64,000 nucleotides of DNA, from contig CABRHH010000009.1 of the NCBI GenBank assembly GCA_902470695.1, forward strand, positions 1-64,000, given 5' to 3'. Origin of the DNA: an uncultured Collinsella sp. GTDB taxonomy: Bacteria; Actinomycetota; Coriobacteriia; Coriobacteriales; Coriobacteriaceae. Below the pieces are notes generated by a model. It did not search any database. It was not told the DNA's origin and worked only from the letters and a program-made list of their open reading frames with translations. The stretch's first letter is position 1, and each line of letters starts with the position of its first letter. Shown here piece by piece: positions 55,273 to 63,196 of this stretch. The position numbers were made by a program, and so were the translations under genes.

Positions 55273-55458
55273 CTAGATCCAGCGCTCGTGCAGGTTCGCG
55301 CCGTAGCCCTCGGGGATGCCCGCGACGTTGAATTGCGGGGCGTCAGGTCCGTAGAGATCCCGGAGACCGCTGTAGAACCCGTTGGGCCCTTGCAGAGGCT
55401 GTCCGGCAAGGGCGCCGGCTTCTCGGGGCTTAGTCGTCGTAATCCCAAGGCGAGGCAT
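55273..55458 (-). CDS. Possible small protein (61 aa)
   Basis: The frame encodes a protein-like C-terminus, NGFYSGLRDLYGPDAPQFNV. It overlaps the end of the 78-residue gene by 29 bp and has only a weak ribosome site, so it could also be the decayed end of a larger gene. Confidence 0.35.
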   Translation of the reverse strand: MPRLGITTTKPREAGALAGQPLQGPNGFYSGLRDLYGPDAPQFNVAGIPEGYGANLHERWI

Positions 55459-55666
55459 AGTCGGAGTGTTCTTCTTCGTCCAGCTCGGAGTCGAGGGGCA
55501 CATCCTCACCGTCGTTGTAGAACGTCCACCCGAGCTCCGTAAGGGTTTGAAAAAGCTGGATCGTCGAAGCGTTCCAGGGCCTGCCCGGCGTTTTGATGAT
55601 GATGCCGCGATCGTGCTCGAGGAGGTAAGCATCGAACTCATCGCGCAAGTAGATAACGTCTTTCAT
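55430..55666 (-). CDS. Hypothetical protein (78 aa)
   Basis: An acidic small protein beginning MKDVIYLRDEFDAYLLEHDR, with a highly acidic C-terminus. AAAGGATG precedes the start. A GGCCAGC/GCTGGCC hairpin lies upstream at 55703-55719. The family is not recognised. Confidence 0.6.
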   Translation of the reverse strand: MKDVIYLRDEFDAYLLEHDRGIIIKTPGRPWNASTIQLFQTLTELGWTFYNDGEDVPLDSELDEEEHSDYASPWDYDD

Positions 55667-55797
55667 GTTGAAAACATCCTTTCAATGAACGTTGGGTTTC
55701 TTGGCCAGCGCCGCTGGCCTATTTAACGATGCCTGCGGCGGCGCGCGCCGAAGCGACGCGCCTTGCGCTGATGCGCGTGGAGAAACGTGCAAGGCCG

Positions 55798-56484
55798 TCA
55801 CCACCCGAGCCTCCTTTTCCGCAAAAATTCTTCGTGCTCGCGGTCCTTTTCGTGACGGATGCGGAGCTTCTCGGCTTCAATCTCCGCTTCGAGTTTTTTC
55901 AGTTCCTTGAGAAGAACTTCCCGTTGGAGGTCGTTCACCGCCTCCTTGATCATGGTCTTGAGGCCGTCGCGAGTGGAGTACATCTTGGGCCAGTAGATCT
56001 CCGTGGGGGCGAGGTAGGGGAGACTGCTGTCGTGATCCTTGATGCTTTCCACCTCGAGTGCCGCCCTCCCATGCCGGAGCCAGCTGATTGCGCAGCCTAT
56101 TTCGACCTGCCGTCTCAGCTCCTTGAATTTCTTGCGCAACTCGCCCAAGTTTCGGGCGAGTGATTCTTTCAGGTACTTGTCATCTTCCACGTCGGCCGCC
56201 ATGCGGATGGCGAGCTGGAAGGACCCGAAGCACCACTTGGACGAATCTGCACCTTTGCTGCTCCGCCCGTAGTAGGGGAAACCGCCGTCTGTCGGAATGA
56301 CACCGTGCTCAGGGTCCCATTTGCGCGCATAGGTCAGCTGCCGAAACGTCTCCTTTTCTTCAAGGGTCATTTTGTACCCGGTGCGAAAATCGAGCCCGGT
56401 CTTGCGCCTGATGTCGTAGAAAGCCAGTTCGAGCTTCCAATTAATCTTGTCAGGATCTGCGAATTTGATTTCATCGTCTAACAT
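55798..56484 (-). CDS. Hypothetical protein (228 aa) downstream of rep
   Basis: The start follows AAGGAG, 22 bp after the rep stop, so it is part of the Rep operon. The protein is soluble, with FYDIRRKTGLDFRTGYKM in the N-terminal half and a long C-terminal helix (LLKELKKLEAEIEAEKLRIR) likely to form a coiled coil. No family is recognised. A role in replication or maintenance is suggested only by position. Confidence 0.7.
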   Translation of the reverse strand: MLDDEIKFADPDKINWKLELAFYDIRRKTGLDFRTGYKMTLEEKETFRQLTYARKWDPEHGVIPTDGGFPYYGRSSKGADSSKWCFGSFQLAIRMAADVEDDKYLKESLARNLGELRKKFKELRRQVEIGCAISWLRHGRAALEVESIKDHDSSLPYLAPTEIYWPKMYSTRDGLKTMIKEAVNDLQREVLLKELKKLEAEIEAEKLRIRHEKDREHEEFLRKRRLGW

Positions 56485-56506
56485 GTGGTCTCCTTGCTCC
56501 TTACGG

Positions 56507-58720
56507 TTACTGATTGCGTTCGGTAGAAGGTGCTGAGGGTAACTTGCGGTTATCGGGGCCCAGCCCAGCGGTATTACGATCGCCTCCTTCCAGTATCTCC
56601 ACTCCGGCTGTCGTGGCCTGATGCGGGCGGAGCGGCTGCGGTTCCGGTAGCCTACCTGCTGCCACCGCGCCCGCAATCCGCTCGCGGAACCTTTGCTGGA
56701 TGTCGAGGACGGCTGCGTCGATCGCGCCCGATTTAGTGAGCCGATTGGAGTTGCATCGGGCATCGATGTCGCGGACAAGCGTTTCGATGAGATCGTCGAG
56801 AGGCGTGGGACGGTCTACGCTGGAGTTGAAGACAAAATGCCATCTGAGGGTGATATTTTTAGCCTTTTCTTCACCCTCGCTATCTATGAAGGGAATCGGC
56901 ATAATGTACGGCTCTTTCGCCTTGCTGGGATGAAAGAGCTTGTATTTGTAGAATCCGGTCGGCCTCGGGTCTATCACCTGTATGACGTGGCTCATTCGCG
57001 CAATGGCTTGGTCGACGGAGTCGTACCGGGCCTGTCCACTCCCTCCTTTCGGCACAAAGTAGAAGAGTTCGATCGGAGGGATCGGCGTCGTCAGGAGCGT
57101 AACGCGCTGCGCCCCCGCCGTCTTGTTCCTGTAGCGGGCGCCTACCGGGTCGCAGTCGTTGTTGTCGAAGAACGTGAGCGCTGCCTGATACTCCGTGAAA
57201 GTTTGACTGCGGAACTCATTGATGAGCACGACCTCGGATCCGTCGAACTCATCGAGGGGGTTACGAGCGGCGAGGCGTCTGAGGTGCCAGCCGGGTTCTC
57301 CGCCGCCCGGGAAGTTTGCGACGATTCCCTCGGCGAGTGCGAGCGCCAGCTGCGTCTTTCCGGTTCGGGATGGGCCGAAGATGTAGATATTCAAGCGCTC
57401 GAACTCGTGGTTGGCTATCGCGACGTAGGATCTGCGCAGCCGGCGCTGCGTTGCGCTATCGAGCGCGGAGTCGATTTCAGAGGTCGCCGTCTTCGAGCAG
57501 GAGTAAATCTTATACAGTTCGTCGGAGTCTAGGATGTTGTCCTTGACGATCCTCCCCGTCGCGCATTCCTCGCGCAGCCAATCGACCTGGTCCTCCAGCT
57601 CCTTCTTCTGCTTCGACGCCGCTCCGCGCGACCACATGGCCGCACACTGCTCGTACAGCTCGTGGTAATCGAGGCCGGCAAGCGTCACGACTATGTCGTC
57701 GCAATACGGCGTCTTGTCCCGGTCTTTGATGTGGATGAGGTAGGCGGTGCGGTTCTCGAAGAGGTGGCCGCCACGACGGTTGGGTTCGATCATGTTCCAG
57801 GCGATGCCGATGGCCTCGCCGAGCTCCTCACGGGTCTTTGCCTGCGTTTTCGGATCGTCGCAGCGGGCAACGACGTGGATGTGGACGTACTTTTTCACTC
57901 CCGGAGTGCATTGAGGTCCTGATTCGACGTAGTCTTCAATGGTGTATACGTCGCGCCAGTGCAGCGCGATGTGGAAGTCCCCGTTGCCGTCGCTGCAATC
58001 GAAACCCGAGGCGCAGAGGCGCCCCTGGATCACCTCGCCGAGCGGGCGCAGCGCCGCCCGATAACCCTCGATGTCCCCGGCGTCATAGAGGCTTCCGGCG
58101 CCCACTGCCAGTTCGAGGGCGGAGAGTTCATCGGGTGTCCAGCCGTTGAGGTGGGCGGGGTTCAGGTCGGTCGAGAAGAAGGCTACGGAGATCTTGCTGT
58201 CCTTGCCGTTCTTGCGCTCGCTCCGCTTTTCCTTCTTCTCCGCGCTTTTGACTGCCTTGTCGACGGATTCGGGGCCGCCCTCGATGAGGCGGACGCCGTA
58301 GTATGCCACCTCATTCTTGATGATCTCGCCCTGTCGGTTGCGCTTCGGGCATGGGAAGGCCCATTTGTTATAGATCTCCTGATGTTTGCGGACGGCTTCG
58401 GCCTCATTTTCCGGCAGCAGGCCCGAATTAACGATTGCCATCTGCATCTCGAAACTGCTTTGACCGAAGATGCGCGAGTAGCCTCGCTTTCCAGTGTGCT
58501 TGCCGTATGTTCCCGTTTGGTCGAGATGGGGTGCGGTGTCCTCGAGCCTGGTCATATAGCAGCGCTCGTCGTGTTCGTTACCGTTGCAGTCCGTATATGG
58601 CTTCACCTTGACGATGCGGTAATGGAAGGCTAACGCCTCCTTATCCGTCGTGCATACAAATCGGTTGAGGTCTCCGTACTTCTCGTCAGCGCCCGGCGTG
58701 AGGCCCTTCTCAGCGCTCAT
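56507..58720 (-). CDS. Replication protein with HUH endonuclease-like and SF3 helicase-like parts
   Basis: This 737-residue protein has a Rep_2-like region with the HUH motif H280-I-H282 (KKYVHIHVVARCDD) and NRTAYLIHIKD (about 324-333), matching the YLIH motif of small plasmid Rep proteins. The C-terminal half has Walker A FGPSRTGKTQ (450-457 core), a Walker B-like SEVVLINEFRSQ, and a further TLLTTPIPP motif, consistent with an SF3 helicase. Such a protein would nick an origin and unwind DNA for rolling-circle replication. The ATG overlaps the preceding stop (ATGA) and follows GGGAGG. Confidence 0.82.
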   Translation of the reverse strand: MSAEKGLTPGADEKYGDLNRFVCTTDKEALAFHYRIVKVKPYTDCNGNEHDERCYMTRLEDTAPHLDQTGTYGKHTGKRGYSRIFGQSSFEMQMAIVNSGLLPENEAEAVRKHQEIYNKWAFPCPKRNRQGEIIKNEVAYYGVRLIEGGPESVDKAVKSAEKKEKRSERKNGKDSKISVAFFSTDLNPAHLNGWTPDELSALELAVGAGSLYDAGDIEGYRAALRPLGEVIQGRLCASGFDCSDGNGDFHIALHWRDVYTIEDYVESGPQCTPGVKKYVHIHVVARCDDPKTQAKTREELGEAIGIAWNMIEPNRRGGHLFENRTAYLIHIKDRDKTPYCDDIVVTLAGLDYHELYEQCAAMWSRGAASKQKKELEDQVDWLREECATGRIVKDNILDSDELYKIYSCSKTATSEIDSALDSATQRRLRRSYVAIANHEFERLNIYIFGPSRTGKTQLALALAEGIVANFPGGGEPGWHLRRLAARNPLDEFDGSEVVLINEFRSQTFTEYQAALTFFDNNDCDPVGARYRNKTAGAQRVTLLTTPIPPIELFYFVPKGGSGQARYDSVDQAIARMSHVIQVIDPRPTGFYKYKLFHPSKAKEPYIMPIPFIDSEGEEKAKNITLRWHFVFNSSVDRPTPLDDLIETLVRDIDARCNSNRLTKSGAIDAAVLDIQQRFRERIAGAVAAGRLPEPQPLRPHQATTAGVEILEGGDRNTAGLGPDNRKLPSAPSTERNQ

Positions 58721-59130
58721 CGAACCTCCCCTCCTCGTTGGAAAGGGCAAATTCGAAAAGTTGCGGAAAACGCCGGTCCAGATGGGCGGCAATTCCTAAA
58801 CCCCATGTTGCCCTGATTTGCAAGATTGCAGGTCATAATGCATGTTTCAGCGTTACAGCAGGTAAACGAAATCCCGAGGCAATTCGATTTGACGCCCTTG
58901 TCCTCAATCGGCGGGTTTGACAGCGTGCCGAGACCTTGAGCCGCGGCAAAAAACGGGCTCCGAGCGGGGAAAATCGTCGCGGGGCGGCACTTCGACAAGC
59001 CAAGTGCCGCCCCCGCGCGATATGCCTCGTGGGCAAAGGAAATCGATTCTTTGCGGTAATTAGATTTCGTGCTGCATTTTCTGTAGTTGCCAGGAAGCAT
59101 GCACAGTTTGTTCGTATCAAGGAGGACCAT
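58717..59130 (-). CDS. Possible coupled reading frame upstream of rep (137 aa, Cys-rich)
   Basis: GGAGGT precedes the ATG, which overlaps the upstream stop (TGATG), and its stop overlaps the rep start (ATGA). These signals suggest translation. The product is Cys-rich and unlike known proteins, and the frame contains a strong hairpin (58978-59017). It may serve mainly to couple or regulate rep translation. Confidence 0.4.
   Translation of the reverse strand: MVLLDTNKLCMLPGNYRKCSTKSNYRKESISFAHEAYRAGAALGLSKCRPATIFPARSPFFAAAQGLGTLSNPPIEDKGVKSNCLGISFTCCNAETCIMTCNLANQGNMGFRNCRPSGPAFSATFRICPFQRGGEVR
58978..59017. other. Long GC hairpin upstream of rep
   Basis: GCGGCACTT and AAGTGCCGC, extended by GC pairs on the outside, form a stem of about 14 bp with a loop near 9 nt. 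There is no T run on either strand. It is a candidate for a replication origin (nick-site cruciform) or a translational control structure for rep. Confidence 0.5.
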
Positions 59131-59369
59131 CAGTTACCTCCTTGCCGCAAGAGTCTGGCGAGCGCTGCCATGCCTTCGGCAGAGAGGGAAGGCGCTGAGC
59201 CGGCTATTCTTCTGGCGATTTGCGTGACGGGATCGACGGAGTCCGCCGGGGTCGATCCGCGTGACGGTCGATCCTCCTCGCAAACAGGGACGGCTGCGAC
59301 AGAACAGCCATCGTGGGGGAGGCTCGTTGCGGTATGAGTGATTAAGTTTTCTGAACGACGTTTAGACAT
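59130..59369 (-). CDS. Hypothetical protein (79 aa), first gene of the Rep operon
   Basis: It encodes a small protein with a plausible C-terminal helix (VDPVTQIARRIAGSAPSLSA). Its ATG lies just after a structured leader and downstream of a minus-strand promoter. Its stop overlaps the next frame. It could be a copy-control or recombination factor, but no motif shows this. Confidence 0.55.
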   Translation of the reverse strand: MSKRRSENLITHTATSLPHDGCSVAAVPVCEEDRPSRGSTPADSVDPVTQIARRIAGSAPSLSAEGMAALARLLRQGGN

Positions 59370-59379
59370 TCTCGGCCTC

Positions 59380-59447
59380 GGGAAATCCCCGGTGCGCACA
59401 GCACCGGAACCCCCGACTGTGTCGGGGATCGAATCTGGGGATTTCCC
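59380..59447 (-). ncRNA. Structured three-way-junction leader of the Rep operon
   Basis: GGGAAATCCCC (59380-59390) pairs perfectly with GGGGATTTCCC (59437-59447). Between them lie two more perfect hairpins, CCGGTGC/GCACCGG and CCCCGAC/GTCGGGG. The fold ends ten bases before the start of the first Rep-operon gene, inside the presumed transcript. It could be a cis-regulatory RNA, an antisense-RNA target or an origin structure. It does not fit a tRNA, lacking the arm lengths. Confidence 0.6.
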
Positions 59448-59547
59448 GTGGCTTGGAAAATGGCGTATCTTAACGGGGGGCATCGCGTGGCGTTTGTTGG
59501 CACGCGCGCCTTGCTATTAGTCTTCCGAGCCTTTCTCTGGAGGACAT

Positions 59548-59583
59548 CTGCAACAACGCCTAGAGCGCGCCTGCAACAAAGCC
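59548..59583. repeat. Two 13-bp direct repeats near the right end
   Basis: CTGCAACAA(C/A)GCC occurs at 59548-59560 and 59571-59583, a 23-bp period. They lie 80-115 bp from the crossover and could bind an excision or replication factor. Confidence 0.45.
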
Positions 59584-59616
59584 GCCTTTTTGGGGAAGAC
59601 CGCCGTAGCTGTATTC

Positions 59617-59643
59617 AGTATAGCGCATTTTGAGTTTTGTCAA
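59617..59643 (-). promoter_or_regulatory. Minus-strand promoter for the Rep operon at the right end
   Basis: Read on the minus strand, TTGACA (59643-59638) and TATACT (59622-59617) match consensus closely, with a short 15-bp spacer. Transcripts would start about 59610 and run through the structured leader into the Rep operon. Confidence 0.6.
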
Positions 59644-59649
59644 TAGTTT

Positions 59650-59667
59650 TTAATGGCTATTAGTGGT
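59650..59667 (+). other. attR: right junction of the element
   Basis: TTAATGGCTATT, one A and the shared GTGGT precede the restored flp sequence GATCGCGATC. With the left arm it forms an attP dyad whose centre is the dinucleotide GT flanked by GTG and CAC. Confidence 0.88.
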
Positions 59668-59752
59668 GATCGCGATCTTGGCGATTATCGCGTTCCGTGA
59701 CAAGGTGAGCGAGCTGTGGGACGCCATATCCTCGGGCATCAACGGGCTGTGA
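59663..59752 (+). pseudogene. flp pilin gene, 3' part
   Basis: In the frame that continues from 41938 this encodes IAILAIIAFRDKVSELW, then DAISSGINGL and a stop, which is the second half of the Flp helix and a typical short pilin tail. It has no start of its own and is separated from its 5' half by the 17.7-kb element. Confidence 0.92.
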
Positions 59753-59760
59753 GATGGCCG

Positions 59761-60258
59761 ATGCGCGCACGGCTGCCGGGACGGGGACGTGGGTTGGCGG
59801 CGCTTGCAGTTGGCGTGGTGACAGTGTTATGCGCGCTGCTGCTCGCAGGGCTCCTGCCCGCCGGTCCAGGCGATTCCGATGAAAGCGGGGGTGCGGATGC
59901 CGGGCTCGCCGGAACGCCGGTGAGCCCGGGCGCGGAGATCGAGACGACGGGCTCGGCGTTTTTGGAGGACCTGGAGGGCGCTGCGACCAAGGCGGAGGCG
60001 ACGTCCGCAGCCGCCTGCACGGCGTTTTGGGAGGAGCCTCGTGCACTGCCCGCTGTGGCGAGCGACCTGCTTGAGGCGTATCGGGAGGCTGGGGCGGCAT
60101 CGCTGGTGGTGAGCGGTTACCTCGACTTGAAGGGCAACGCGTGGGCTGCGGTGATGCAGGGCGCTGCAGGATGGTCGGATGTGGTGCTCGTTCGAACCGA
60201 GGACGACATGGCGAGCAGCGTGCGTGTGACGCGGCTGCTGCCGACACGTGAGGGGTGA
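59761..60258 (+). CDS. Tad-locus membrane-anchored protein of unknown function
   Basis: This 165-residue protein has an N-terminal basic segment and one hydrophobic helix (LAALAVGVVTVLCALLLAGL). An extracytoplasmic region of about 120 residues follows, ending in a compact YLDLKGNAWAAVMQGAAGW motif. It lies directly after flp, with 8 bp between, so it belongs to the Tad operon. The family is not recognised. When the element is integrated this gene is cut off from the upstream Tad promoter. Confidence 0.7.
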   Translation: MRARLPGRGRGLAALAVGVVTVLCALLLAGLLPAGPGDSDESGGADAGLAGTPVSPGAEIETTGSAFLEDLEGAATKAEATSAAACTAFWEEPRALPAVASDLLEAYREAGAASLVVSGYLDLKGNAWAAVMQGAAGWSDVVLVRTEDDMASSVRVTRLLPTREG

Positions 60259-60266
60259 TCGGTGAG

Positions 60267-60674
60267 ATGCGAAAGGATGCGGGGGCGGCAGAGGTCGCCG
60301 CGATGCGGTCGAGGGGTGAGCACGGTGCGGATTGCTGCACGGCGGCGGGGGCCGCTGTGGCGCGCGCGAGGCCCGAGCGTAAGACGGGGTGCCGTGCGGA
60401 TGTCTCGGGTGGCGGTGATGGTGGAAAGGAGGGCCCTTATGCCACAAGGGTGCGTTCGCCTCGGACGGCGAAATCGTATGCCGACTTGCTGCGCGAGGCG
60501 CGTGCCCAAGGCACGGTCGAGTACGCCCTCACCACGGTGGTGTTCCTGTCGGTCATGGTGGCATGCGCTGCGCTGTGGCGAGCGGCGGCGGATGGGACGC
60601 TGGGTCGCATTGCGGCCCAGGCGGCCTCGCATGTGCTCGACGGATCCGGGGCAATCGACATTGCGCTGTATTGA
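60267..60674 (+). CDS. Second Flp/TadE-like pilin
   Basis: The C-terminal half has EARAQGTVEYALTTVVFLSV, then a hydrophobic stretch, matching the Glu-Tyr motif and helix of Flp-type prepilins, preceded by an unusually long basic N-terminal part. The start is uncertain: the ATG at 60267 follows GGTGAG, and a shorter product could be real. This could be a minor pilin or an alternative to the interrupted Flp. Confidence 0.65.
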   Translation: MRKDAGAAEVAAMRSRGEHGADCCTAAGAAVARARPERKTGCRADVSGGGDGGKEGPYATRVRSPRTAKSYADLLREARAQGTVEYALTTVVFLSVMVACAALWRAAADGTLGRIAAQAASHVLDGSGAIDIALY

Positions 60675-60678
60675 CGCG

Positions 60679-61161
60679 ATGCGCGAGGTGTCCGCGCAGG
60701 CGACCGTGGAGGCGGCGATGCTGCTGCCGTGCTTTTTGACGGTGCTGCTCGTGATGATGCAGCCGATCTGCTTGCTCTACACGCGCTGCGTCATGGAGTC
60801 GGCCGCCGCCCAGACGGCCCGTCTGATGGTGACAGCATCGCCGTCGGAGGACGGGGGCGCCGATGCCTGCCGGGCATTCGCCTTGCGGCGGCTGGCGGCC
60901 GTGCCCGACCTCGCCATCTTCCATGCGGGCGGACCGAACGCTTGGAAGATCGATGCCCGGTATGCGGAGGACACCGGGGGCGAGGTGTCCGTGTCGATAG
61001 AGGGGGCGGTGCAGCCCCTGCCGGTGATCGGGGTGTTTGCCGGCGCATTCGCCGACCTCAACGCGCAGGGTGATGCGGTGCTGCGCGTTGAGGTCTCATT
61101 CGAGGGGAGGCCGGAATGGCTGGAGGGGAACTACGATGCGTGGGTTGAAGCATGGGGGTAG
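60679..61161 (+). CDS. TadE-like pseudopilin
   Basis: This 160-residue protein begins with the TadE-type segment AQATVEAAMLLPCFLTVLLV, followed by an extracytoplasmic domain. TadE-like minor pilins are needed for Flp pilus assembly. The ATG at 60679 lies 4 bp after the preceding stop. It overlaps the next gene by 26 bp. Confidence 0.75.
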   Translation: MREVSAQATVEAAMLLPCFLTVLLVMMQPICLLYTRCVMESAAAQTARLMVTASPSEDGGADACRAFALRRLAAVPDLAIFHAGGPNAWKIDARYAEDTGGEVSVSIEGAVQPLPVIGVFAGAFADLNAQGDAVLRVEVSFEGRPEWLEGNYDAWVEAWG

Positions 61162-63196
61162 CAGTCGCTGGGGAATTGACCTATTTATCGAGGACGGTGC
61201 CTACACGACGGTGGGGTCGGCGGTGGCCATCTTGATGGTGCTGGCGTTGCTGCTGTCTGCCTCGCTGGCGGTGTGGACGTCCTCGCGCGCAAGCGATGTG
61301 CAGCCGAGCGCCGACGCGACGGCGCTTGCGGGCGCCAATGTCGTCTCGTCCTACCATACGGCGGCAACGGTGGTCGATGCCAGCGTGCTGAGCATGGGTC
61401 TGGCGGGGTTCACAATGGCGGGCGTGGGCTTGGTGGGCCTGCTTGTGCCCGGCGCGCACGCTGCAGCCGCCAAGACGATCGACGCGGGCGTGCGCATGAT
61501 CAAGCTGAGAAACCAGTTCGCCTCTTCAGCGTCGAAGGGGTTGAAGCAGCTCGAGACCTCACTGCCCTATCTCGTGGCGGCGAACGCGACGAGGACGTGT
61601 GTGGCTCAGGATACCGAGCGCGTGTCCTATGCCGGCACGGCGCTCGCCGTTCCTCGAACGAGCGCCTCGGAGTTTCCGGCGCTTGAGGGCGACGGCGTAG
61701 CGACCGACGCGCTTGAAGGCGCCTCGGGTGAGCTCGATCAGGCGGCTCAAGACCTGGCCGAGGCAGCCCAGCGGACCGCGCAGGCAAAGGAGCGTGCCTG
61801 GCTGGCCGACTGCGGGCGGGAAGGGATGAATATGCAGGAGCGGGCGGGAAAGCTCTCGGGGATATCGGATGTCGACAATCCCGACTTCGCCTCCAGCCTT
61901 ACCTGGGATCCGCAGGTTGCCCTTGCGCGGACGCGCGCCTATTACCGCTGGCGTCTCGAGCACAACGCTGCCGAAGGAAGCGGTGTGGAGGCGCAGGCGG
62001 ACGCTGCCGCACGTCGCGCGTTCTACGCGTATGCGCTCGATCGGTTCGAGCGCGCGTCGGTGGCCGAGGTTGACGGGCGCATCGTCTCGACCGTCGAATT
62101 GCTGCCCAAAAACACCGAGGAGGTGCGCGCAACGGCGCTCTATACCGACGCCGTGTGGCCTTCAACGGCCGAGACAGACGGCCTGACCCTGCACTATGGC
62201 GCCGATTGCCCGGGGGCCACGGGAGGCGCCGGTCCGATGCTCGCGGTGTCGTCCATCGAGACCGGGCAGGCGCGTGAATGCTCGACCTGCCGCTTCGGCG
62301 TGGGGGATTTGGGAAAGGCGCCGGCGGCCTCGACCTCGATCGACAACGGCTTCGAGTACCATCTGCGCACCTTCACGCTGGCTTTGAACGAGTATGTGGA
62401 TGCGCGCAACGCGGAGCTCGAGCTTGAGCGGGCTGCTCAGGGAAAGGCGGAGCAGGCGGCCGATGCGTTCGACGAGGCGATCTCGGCGCTTGCCAACAAG
62501 CGTCCGCGAATCGCGCCTCCTGGGCGGTACGGCTGCGTGGCGATCGTGGCCGCAGGAGAGCTCGCCCCCTCCGGAGAGCTCGACACGCCGTTTGCCGCCG
62601 GCGATGAGGTGCCCGCCCGCGGAGCGGTGTCTGCCGCTGCGCTCGCCCCCGATGCCGCGACGCGGGAGAACAACGTGCTGGCGAGCTTTTTCTCATCGGT
62701 CGAGGAGCGGGTGGGAACGGATGGGCCGGCCGGTTTGGTCGATAGCGTCATGGACCTTTGGGGCGACCTGCTCGTGTCGTATGGCGATGCGGCGGAGGGG
62801 CTTGGCGGCGTGACGGATGGGTTGCTGGAGGGTCTTGATTCGATCGGGGCGGGCCCGGTGGCGCGGTGGTTGGGCGACCGCATCGCGGGCGTCATGAAGG
62901 GCTTGGGGCTGGAGCCGGTCGATTTGAGCCTGCGCAAACCGGTGTTGACCGACACCTCCCGCGTGCTGTCGCGCTCGGGTGCCGATGGGTTGGCGAGCGT
63001 GCAGGACATGCTGCGGTCGATCCCTGCGGGCGCGACCGATCCGGCTGCCATTCTCGAGGCGGTGGGGTATGAGGTGGGCAACTACCTCACCAGCCTCGAG
63101 TTCACGGTTGCCGAGATTCCGTTGCCGACGGGCGGCTCGATTCCGCTAACGATACGGTTGCGTGATCTTGTGGGGGCGGGAGGCGACGGGCGATGA
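61136..63196 (+). CDS. TadG-like membrane-anchored Tad protein
   Basis: This 686-residue protein has an N-terminal RWGIDLFIEDGAYTTVGSAV followed by a hydrophobic helix, then ATALAGANVV, a pattern shared with TadG/TadE-like proteins of Actinobacteria. The large outer part contains Ala-rich helical sections (about 60-250 and 445-480) and a C-terminal region without clear motifs. It probably anchors or caps the pilus machinery. The ATG follows GGAGGGG; its stop overlaps the next start by ATGA. Confidence 0.75.
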   Translation: MRGLKHGGSSRWGIDLFIEDGAYTTVGSAVAILMVLALLLSASLAVWTSSRASDVQPSADATALAGANVVSSYHTAATVVDASVLSMGLAGFTMAGVGLVGLLVPGAHAAAAKTIDAGVRMIKLRNQFASSASKGLKQLETSLPYLVAANATRTCVAQDTERVSYAGTALAVPRTSASEFPALEGDGVATDALEGASGELDQAAQDLAEAAQRTAQAKERAWLADCGREGMNMQERAGKLSGISDVDNPDFASSLTWDPQVALARTRAYYRWRLEHNAAEGSGVEAQADAAARRAFYAYALDRFERASVAEVDGRIVSTVELLPKNTEEVRATALYTDAVWPSTAETDGLTLHYGADCPGATGGAGPMLAVSSIETGQARECSTCRFGVGDLGKAPAASTSIDNGFEYHLRTFTLALNEYVDARNAELELERAAQGKAEQAADAFDEAISALANKRPRIAPPGRYGCVAIVAAGELAPSGELDTPFAAGDEVPARGAVSAAALAPDAATRENNVLASFFSSVEERVGTDGPAGLVDSVMDLWGDLLVSYGDAAEGLGGVTDGLLEGLDSIGAGPVARWLGDRIAGVMKGLGLEPVDLSLRKPVLTDTSRVLSRSGADGLASVQDMLRSIPAGATDPAAILEAVGYEVGNYLTSLEFTVAEIPLPTGGSIPLTIRLRDLVGAGGDGR

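Larger units (their letters stand above)
41934..59667. mobile_element. 17.7-kb integrative and probably mobilizable element inserted in flp
   Basis: Both ends carry GTGGT (41934-41938 and 59663-59667), and removing 17,729 bp exactly restores the flp frame. The element encodes a large serine recombinase at its left end, a MobV relaxase beside a hairpin-rich region, a Rep protein with HUH and SF3-helicase parts at its right end, an XRE regulator, and a cargo block of surface proteins. No type IV secretion genes are seen, so transfer would need a helper. Base composition is mosaic, with very GC-rich cargo and a more AT-rich Rep region and CAP domain. Confidence 0.92.

Noticed and set aside
59380..59447. 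tRNA or tRNA relic
   Set aside because: There are only two internal arms, the closing stem is 11 bp, and no anticodon arm or CCA context exists.
41934..59667. Prophage
   Set aside because: No capsid, portal, terminase or tail genes are present; relaxase and Rep genes indicate a mobilizable element.
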